The notes under the pieces: model-generated | What the model was told of the DNA's origin: nothing | Databases searched by the model: none | Seen by the model: the letters and a program-made list of their open reading frames with translations, nothing else | In this document: positions 62,301-64,000 of the stretch, one piece after another | Layout of the letters: each line of letters begins with the position of its first letter | Position numbering within the stretch: the first letter of the stretch is position 1 | NCBI GenBank assembly: GCA_944989445.1 | Contig: CALYLW010001367.1 | Location: 1 to 64,000, forward strand | From: Ampullaceana balthica | Lineage: Eukaryota > Mollusca > Gastropoda > Lymnaeidae | Direction of reading: 5' to 3' | DNA: 64,000 nt | Position numbers and translations under genes: made by a program

Positions 62301-63103
62301 ACACGTGACAATAATAACTACATACATAATACAAACCTTTATACAAATGAACAAAGAAAGAAGATGTCATCCTGTATTTGAAATACATATTGCCTCAATG
62401 TTACGTAAGGCTAAAAGCCATTTTCAATTCTTATTATGGGTTGAACAGAAAATAGCTAGACACAAACATATAAAAGATATTAAATGTAACCTGTTAACTA
62501 ATACATTAAATTTAGTCTACAATACAATTACAGAAGAATTTGTAAAAAAATAGAGTTTTCACCATACAATAGTAATTTTGAGAGGACTGTAGATTCCAGA
62601 AAATCATTAGACCCAATTTAGATATTTAATACGCCATTGAATTTTAAATGTGTTTTTTTCCATTCTAGATTTGAAAGAGGAGGAAGACGTTACTATGAGC
62701 AAACTCTCTAGAGTTATTAACCGTTCATTCGACAGGTACAGATATGAATATTTGTTTCCAGCTTACATTTAACAGAGTATTACACAACAATGCAGTCAAA
62801 TGAACACTAATGCACAAGGGTTTTTGCTACGAAACAACTTTTATTTTAATTTTTTTAAAGTCGCTTCTCTTTTTTTTTGTGTGGCTTATTTCTATAATGT
62901 TGAAATTTTGTTTAACAAGTATTAACAACATTATATGATGTGTAAAGTAACGGTTTTTTAAAAATTAAAGAAGAAGCCCTAAATATCCCGTTTAATGCAA
63001 TTATCGGGTATGGTTGTGTAATGAGTTTTATACATTTATAATTTATTTATCCATCTATTTCGCAGCCTTAGGGAGTCACTCGCAAGAAAAACTGATGGTA
63101 CAG
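30025..63103 (+). CDS. TRPM-like cation channel gene, 23 coding exons, 3' end uncertain
   Basis: A multi-exon gene for a membrane cation channel of the TRPM family. Exons: 30025-30258, 30488-30583, 31534-31624, 32247-32389, 37919-38049, 39019-39101, 39653-39747, 40219-40362, 42986-43034, 44211-44237, 46001-46080, 47042-47148, 47356-47572, 51203-51268, 51727-51858, 55813-56055, 57069-57249, 58211-58364, 60312-60463, 61103-61187, 61760-61794, 62669-62735, 63066-63103. Every junction keeps the frame; all donors are GT except one GC (40363). The product is about 890 residues, shorter than usual TRPM proteins (over 1,000). Family hallmarks are the helical region with CIQLA and the Trp-rich block in exon 13, six membrane segments in exons 14-18, MFGE in the pore, LLIALFN at the end of S6, and the IWHDQKFQL segment after it. 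No kinase or NUDIX domain is visible. The stop codon was not placed; it lies beyond 63103. Confidence 0.86.
32448..32535 (-). mobile_element. 3' end of the TTATC-tailed non-LTR element, very short copy
   Basis: TTATCTTATC tail then GTTACAGATGCTCCTTCTATACAGAAG, matching the 3' ends at 53620-53660 and 54605-54690. Only about 90 bases were inserted. Confidence 0.7.
32600..33259. mobile_element. PIF/Harbinger-like MITE containing a hAT MITE
   Basis: Ends GGGGCCATCCATAAATGACG and TGACGTCATTTATGGAAGGCCC followed by TTA. Inside, 32836-33046 is a hAT MITE (CAGTGTTTCTCAAATAGTGG ... TTGAGAAACACTG) with flanks CACGAAAT / CACAAATA, weakly matching. Confidence 0.7.
33480..33960 (+). repeat. Degenerate GGTGGAGTTTTGGTGAATTT minisatellite
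   Basis: G/T-rich repeats of about 10-20 bases on the plus strand. The two overlapping open frames here are artefacts. Confidence 0.9.
34130..35579 (-). mobile_element. Foldback-type DNA element, copy 2, inverted relative to copy 1
   Basis: Begins GGCACGGTTCAAAACAGCGA and ends GCTATTCTGCCCGGATGCG, flanked by perfect ATTAACTC (34122-34129 and 35580-35587). A 46-bp unit with AGCGAC motifs is repeated about five times at 34140-34390, and complementary units occur at 35459-35570. A hAT-type end CAGTGGTTGCTAAACTTTTT begins at about 34445. Confidence 0.78.
35932..36375 (-). pseudogene. Two-exon remnant of an unrecognised small protein gene, inside a TRPM intron
   Basis: On the minus strand, after an acceptor-like CTATCAG, one exon (about 36375-36295) reads ENCWDHYRLFV, then a TAA, then CIIITQNYGTFKAFCG, with a GT donor in phase 1. 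After an intron with acceptor CTTAAAG, a second exon (about 36117-35932) starts TKRFTSNQLFEIPF, passes through an acidic/basic stretch (KESSEEENTKYRKR) and ends in a hydrophobic tail (FLSLALVASLGLCICF) and TGA. The internal stop suggests a broken gene. A second, more decayed copy of the last exon lies at 25190-25315 on the plus strand. The family is not recognised; the tail could be a GPI signal. Confidence 0.45.
36960..37499 (-). mobile_element. Non-autonomous Helitron-like element, complete
   Basis: Minus strand: A|TCTATATATTTAATTCTCTT ... hairpin GCAGCGCATGCTACGCCGC, then GGGGCGTCTAG|T. Relative of 9044-9575 and of a truncated copy at 50213-50475. It contains a tRNA-like stretch (about 37262-37345). 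Confidence 0.72.
37262..37345 (-). other. tRNA-like sequence inside the Helitron
   Basis: Minus strand has CTGGGTTCAAGCCCCAG, a perfect T-arm, preceded by a plausible D-arm/A-box region (TAGTGTACTGTTTATCC). No complete acceptor stem was found, so a functional tRNA is not claimed; it may be a captured SINE or tRNA relic. Confidence 0.35.
37919..40362 (+). CDS. TRPM-like exons 5-8: Lys-rich linker and TRPM homology helices
   Basis: Exon 5 (37919-38049) is unusually Lys-rich (starts YKSDKPKKEAK) and has a weak donor, so it is the least secure of the set. Exon 6 (39019-39101, after a long pyrimidine tract) encodes SELTLEQACRKGRITSEIF. Exon 7 (39653-39747) encodes NMDCFLLRMTLNVLDYE. Exon 8 (40219-40362) encodes ALKWDFQTIRKVTKEAI and on to AIDDIDAK, matching the helical repeats of the TRPM homology region where a family member reads ALxxAL...LLENG. 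Exon 8 meets exon 9 in phase only if the donor is AAG|GCAAAT, a GC-AG intron. Confidence 0.72.
38258..38656. mobile_element. PIF/Harbinger-like MITE with TTA target duplication
   Basis: Ends GGGGCCCTCCACAAATGACG and CGTCATTTATGGACGGCCCC, flanked by TTA at both sides (38255-38257 and 38657-38659). Confidence 0.78.
40440..42525 (+). repeat. 16-bp minisatellite array, about 130 copies, in the TRPM-like intron 8
   Basis: Three unit types, GTGAGTGGTGGTGGTA, GTGAGTAGTGGAGGCA and GTGAGTGGTGGAGGCA, alternate in runs; the pair of the first two makes a 32-bp dimer. Every unit begins with the donor-like GTGAGT. Confidence 0.95.
42986..47572 (+). CDS. TRPM-like exons 9-13: TRPM homology region, C-terminal half
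   Basis: Exon 9 (42986-43034, DDDFNKYNNDFDKLL) and the 27-base exon 10 (44211-44237) lead into exon 11 (46001-46080), which reads AFLKLFKHSIGS and then GALFFWTQLS, the counterpart of the LLWAV...FFW block of TRPM channels. Exon 12 (47042-47148) gives LIAGALGAHGALKRIL. Exon 13 (47356-47572) is the clearest family match: AIELLQQCYRRNEEHTRQLL, then EWRGESCIQLAMRTKNMKFL, and a Trp (DVWDNYERNV), matching the TRPM pattern LLxxCYRxDE...WxxxTCLxLA...FIAH...W. Phases 0/1/1/0/2/0 run without a break. The acceptor before exon 13 is CTCAG at 47355, not the nearer TTTCAG at 47364, because only the former fits the phase-2 donor at 47149. Confidence 0.85.
43035..44210 (+). other. TRPM-like intron 9, nothing recognised
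   Basis: AT-rich, no clear repeat or exon-like frame. The next stretch (44500-44575) shares a short repeat with 31795-31870 (AGC..CTGGGCTC.CAGC.CT..ACAT, then ATTAACACA). Confidence 0.4.
44880..45868 (+). repeat. Dispersed repeat R, copy 2, interrupted by a solo LTR
   Basis: Matches 3165-3605 on both sides of 45303-45813. The copy at 3550 (GAAGATCCATGAAGAG) is the empty site. Confidence 0.7.
45303..45813 (+). mobile_element. Solo LTR of an LTR retrotransposon, 5-bp target duplication CCCAT
   Basis: Begins TGTTACGGTCAG and ends GACTCCGCCACA (TG...CA), flanked by CCCAT at 45298-45302 and 45814-45818. It is 511 bases long and lies inside repeat R. The superfamily cannot be set from the LTR alone; Gypsy-like is a guess. 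Confidence 0.75.
48118..49957 (+). repeat. 40-bp G-rich minisatellite, about 46 copies, in the TRPM-like intron 13
   Basis: Unit GGGGTTACTTTTGGGTGTGT plus GGAGGTGATGGGGGGTCACG. A rare variant pair (GTATGGAGGTGATGGCGGTC) at about 48374 and 48891 shows a secondary duplication of about 517 bases. Confidence 0.96.
50213..50475 (-). mobile_element. Truncated Helitron-like element
   Basis: Minus-strand 3' end CCGCGGGTCGCATCTAG|T. The interior matches 36960-37240 (ACAACGCGAGTGAA, GCCGACCCTAGCGAGG). The 5' end is lost. Confidence 0.6.
50500..51065. other. Interval with GGGGCCCCT motifs and a tRNA-like relic
   Basis: CAGGGGCGGATTAAGACTGC (50504) and TAGGGGCCCCTAAATCATCG (51014) look like ends of one repeat. 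At about 50785-50855 the minus strand reads GTCTTGAGGTAGAAAGTCGG ... GATCGATTCCCGG, tRNA-like. No complete structure was shown. Confidence 0.35.
51203..56055 (+). CDS. TRPM-like exons 14-16: membrane segments S1-S4
   Basis: Exon 14 (51203-51268) reads KIPFRVIKPWVLFYADL, the pre-S1 segment leading into S1. Exon 15 (51727-51858) continues ISYLVFLFLYGLLLVSAL (S1), then LEFYVLFFIITFSWEEIYE (S2 ending in the TRPM-type EEI). Exon 16 (55813-56055) gives S3 (NFFAVLIFILAWILRWIAF), a short luminal loop, S4 (FSFDYLFFAFMILKYLYVF) and the S4-S5 start VGPILVMIRDM, matching the TRPM pattern FSxDYxxFxxRxxxxFxVxxxxGPxxxMxxxM. S4 is poor in positive residues, as is usual in this family. All three exons are phase 0. 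The intron between 15 and 16 is 3.95 kb and holds nested retroelements. Confidence 0.88.
52560..53660 (+). mobile_element. Non-LTR retrotransposon RT fragment, copy 1 (one-base frameshift)
   Basis: Encodes RT motifs SGVPQGTALGP, RLFADDCIIY (catalytic FADD), FHPEKC and KYLGVLINEKLSWNPH. An extra A in the A-run at about 53065 shifts the frame; the product then continues as KTLGFIKRNFNKC, VLEYASSVWGPSTKE, RAARFITGEY and RAWNGLPEE to a stop at 53583. The 3' end is followed by ATAAG-type tail repeats. It is 5'-truncated: no endonuclease. It belongs to the CR1/jockey-like group of non-LTR elements by motif. Confidence 0.88.
53760..54265 (+). mobile_element. Second, different non-LTR remnant (RT C-terminus)
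   Basis: Fragments LYGCKTWTLLTTQW, RRQLAWFSHVLRHDSLTK, LQGTVEGGRRRGRQRKIWLDNIKEC are the conserved C-terminal block of RTE-type or similar endonuclease-RT ORFs. Several stops and shifts. It ends near a GATGATGAT microsatellite. Confidence 0.75.
54605..55322 (-). mobile_element. Non-LTR RT fragment, copy 2, inverted, without the frameshift
   Basis: Nearly identical to 52945-53660 but on the minus strand: KYLGVLINEKLSW, VLEYASSVWDPSTKE, then RAWNGLPEE. The A-run that is seven long in copy 1 is six long here, so the frame is open across it. It ends in the same TTATC tail. The 5' end is truncated at about 55322. Confidence 0.88.
56190..56430 (-). repeat. Dispersed repeat R, copy 3, partial and reversed
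   Basis: TGGGCATCCAAGAACACGTCG and CAAAGGAGGGGTGG match the complement of 3355-3460. Confidence 0.55.
57069..60463 (+). CDS. TRPM-like exons 17-19: S5, pore, S6 and TRP helix
   Basis: Exon 17 (57069-57249) continues the linker into S5 (MKFLIILAVFFAAYVVASES), the pore helix and a filter-like MFGEFFLDELD. Exon 18 (58211-58364) has a Cys-bearing outer-pore loop (DDCTNNA, then PRCPSN) and S6 (AVYIIFIQILLFSLLIALF). Exon 19 (60312-60463) reads STIAETEKREM as it continues into IWHDQKFQLTLKY, then a Pro/Phe-rich stretch (LLPFTFVRPFF), the counterpart of the TRPM post-S6 TRP helix and PPxxI. The FGE with nearby acidic residues (DELD) fits a cation-permeable pore; ion selectivity cannot be read safely. 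Exon 18 splices in phase 2 to the acceptor at 60311, making codon AAC and giving LLIALFN. Confidence 0.88.
57260..57860 (+). repeat. Degenerate GTGTGGTCAAGATCTATTTTT repeat in the TRPM-like intron 17
   Basis: About 25 diverged units of 20-30 bases. Open frames here run on from exon 17 or are artefacts. Confidence 0.85.
58378..59420 (+). repeat. 38-bp dimeric minisatellite, about 27 copies, in the TRPM-like intron 18
   Basis: GTAGATGTTGACCTTTAAA alternates with GTAGATTTTGACTTTTATA. Very homogeneous, starting only 14 bases after the S6 exon. Confidence 0.96.
60690..60945 (+). repeat. 11-bp ATACTGCACAT repeat
   Basis: About 22 copies. The period is not a multiple of three, yet no unit contains a stop in some frames, so long Cys-Ala-Val-Tyr type frames arise on the minus strand in all three frames. 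Confidence 0.95.
61103..63103 (+). CDS. TRPM-like exons 20-23: short charged C-terminal region
   Basis: Exon 20 (61103-61187) encodes DLSSDLKDFERSCAKDLI, similar to the DLxxFExxCVxxY block following the TRP region in TRPM channels. Exons 21 (61760-61794, IFKELKTARNR), 22 (62669-62735, DLKEEEDVTMSKLSRVINRSF) and 23 (63066-63103, LRESLARKTDG) are 35, 67 and 38 bases long, in phases 2-1-2-1. The heptad-like spacing of hydrophobic residues suggests a helix or weak coiled coil as in the family. No enzyme domain is visible. A terminal exon could begin after AG at 63273-63274 or 63336-63337; both would stop within a dozen or so codons, but neither is secure. Confidence 0.62.
61188..61759 (+). other. 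TRPM-like intron 20, with one unresolved base
   Basis: Contains an open stretch 61273-61506 of unknown nature and an n at 61503. The stretch LWKEHCLPGTTVGG could be transposon-derived, but I could not assign it. Confidence 0.35.
61821..62018. mobile_element. hAT MITE with CAGGGGTCGGCAACC end
   Basis: Left CAGGGGTCGGCAACCTACCG, right GGTTGCCGAGCCCTT, flanks TCTCAGAG / TCTCAGAC (7 of 8). Its left end resembles that of the 22538-25125 element. Confidence 0.75.
62027..62668 (+). other. TRPM-like intron 21, remainder
   Basis: An open frame at 62305-62553 (starts MTIITTYIIQTF) has AT-driven composition and no recognised motif; probably chance. Confidence 0.3.
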
Positions 63104-63457
63104 GTGAAGAAAAAATATTTTTTAAGACAATTTTTTTTACAAAATATTTCTGGGTTGTTTATTATAATGTTCTGCAATATTCACTTAAAATCAACTAAAA
63201 TGTGTAAAATCTGGAATTCTTTAAATTACTTTAATCGGAAAAAAGTATTTTAATTTAAAAAAAAATTGGTGTGCAGGAAGTCAAAAAATAAAAAAAATAT
63301 CTAAGTCTGCATGAAGCGTCTGATTACATTTGTGCAGAAATTCAAGAAAATGTTTAAGAATGTCGATTCTGTACGTTAATCCTTGTGCTCCCTAAGGAGG
63401 TCTTTGGAAAATGATTCTTGCGGTTATAACGTCTTTGTTTTTTCATTGCATTAAAAT

Positions 63458-64000
63458 AGGGCTGCTGAAATTAACGATTAATTAATCGATTAATCTTTAA
63501 AAAAAATTAATCGATTAAAATTAATTTGATCGATTAAAATTCGATTAAAATTTAAGAAAATATTTCTAATCTTCTTGTTTTCAATTTATTAATAATGCAT
63601 TATTTTTTTATTTACATACTTTTCCCTCGTATTATTATTATTTATTTAGACGTGCATACGTAAACAAAAAAGTTTTTTCTTCCTTATTTCTTGCATACAG
63701 AAATTAACGATTAATTAATCGATTAATCTTAAAAAAAATTTAATCGATTAAAATTAATTTGATCGATTAAAATTCGATTAAAATTTAAGAAATTATTTCT
63801 AATCTTCTTGTTTTCAATTTATTAATAATGCATTATTTTTTTTATTTACATACTTTTCCCTCGTATTATTATTATTTATTTAGACGTGCATACGTAAACA
63901 AAAAGTTTTGTCTTCCTTATTTCTTGCATACAGAACGAGTTTGCTGTGTTGCGTCACACAATTTGGGAGCCATGGAATTACCGCGACTTAACCGGTTTCA
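63458..64000. mobile_element. TAGGGCTG hAT-like element, left end, with internal duplication
   Basis: Starts TAGGGCTGCTGAAATTAACG, same family as 6261-7078. A block of about 240 bases is repeated (63466-63703 and 63704-63940, both starting GAAATTAACGATTAATTAAT). The right end is outside the window. Confidence 0.65.

Overview
This window is animal nuclear DNA, probably from a mollusc and perhaps a gastropod; that placement is inferred from gene and repeat style and is weak. Coding exons are short with GT-AG introns. The rest is AT-rich and packed with minisatellites, DNA transposons, Helitron-like elements and broken non-LTR retrotransposons. Almost all long open frames are repeat artefacts, so genes were found by joining short in-phase exons. 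One unresolved base (n) lies at 61503.

Region 1 (about 1-19,700) is a three-copy tandem segmental duplication. Each unit carries a two-exon minus-strand gene for a small secreted protein with a signal peptide, four cysteines and a hydrophobic, GPI-signal-like tail, followed by an 18-bp-type minisatellite. Units B (exons 10700-10760 and 8010-8338) and C (15757-15697 and 15011-14680) look intact. Unit A (4206-4541) has lost exon 1, carries a one-base frameshift and is probably a pseudogene. The units differ by transposon insertions and by array expansion, which gives natural filled and empty sites.

Region 2 (about 19,700-28,500) has no convincing gene. It holds dispersed repeats, a hAT pair sharing the target duplication CTCTACGG (22336-25133) with a third element nested inside a dead ZBED-type transposase, a decayed gene fragment (25190-25315), and a 2.8-kb Helitron-like element.

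Region 3 (about 28,500 to beyond 63,100) is one long plus-strand gene for a TRPM-like cation channel. I assembled 23 coding exons whose phases all agree (30025-63103, about 890 residues): a shortened N-terminal SLOG-like region, the helical TRPM homology region, six membrane segments with an FGE-type pore motif, a TRP-helix-like segment and a short charged C-terminus built from tiny exons. The introns carry large G-rich minisatellites, a solo LTR, a Helitron, MITEs, an inverted pair of non-LTR elements, and a minus-strand broken gene at 35932-36375.

No CRISPR array, operon or rRNA gene is present. The most unusual points are the divergent TRPM-like channel lacking much of its SLOG fold, the triplicated small secreted gene with a decaying copy, and the nested transposons whose target duplications can be read directly.
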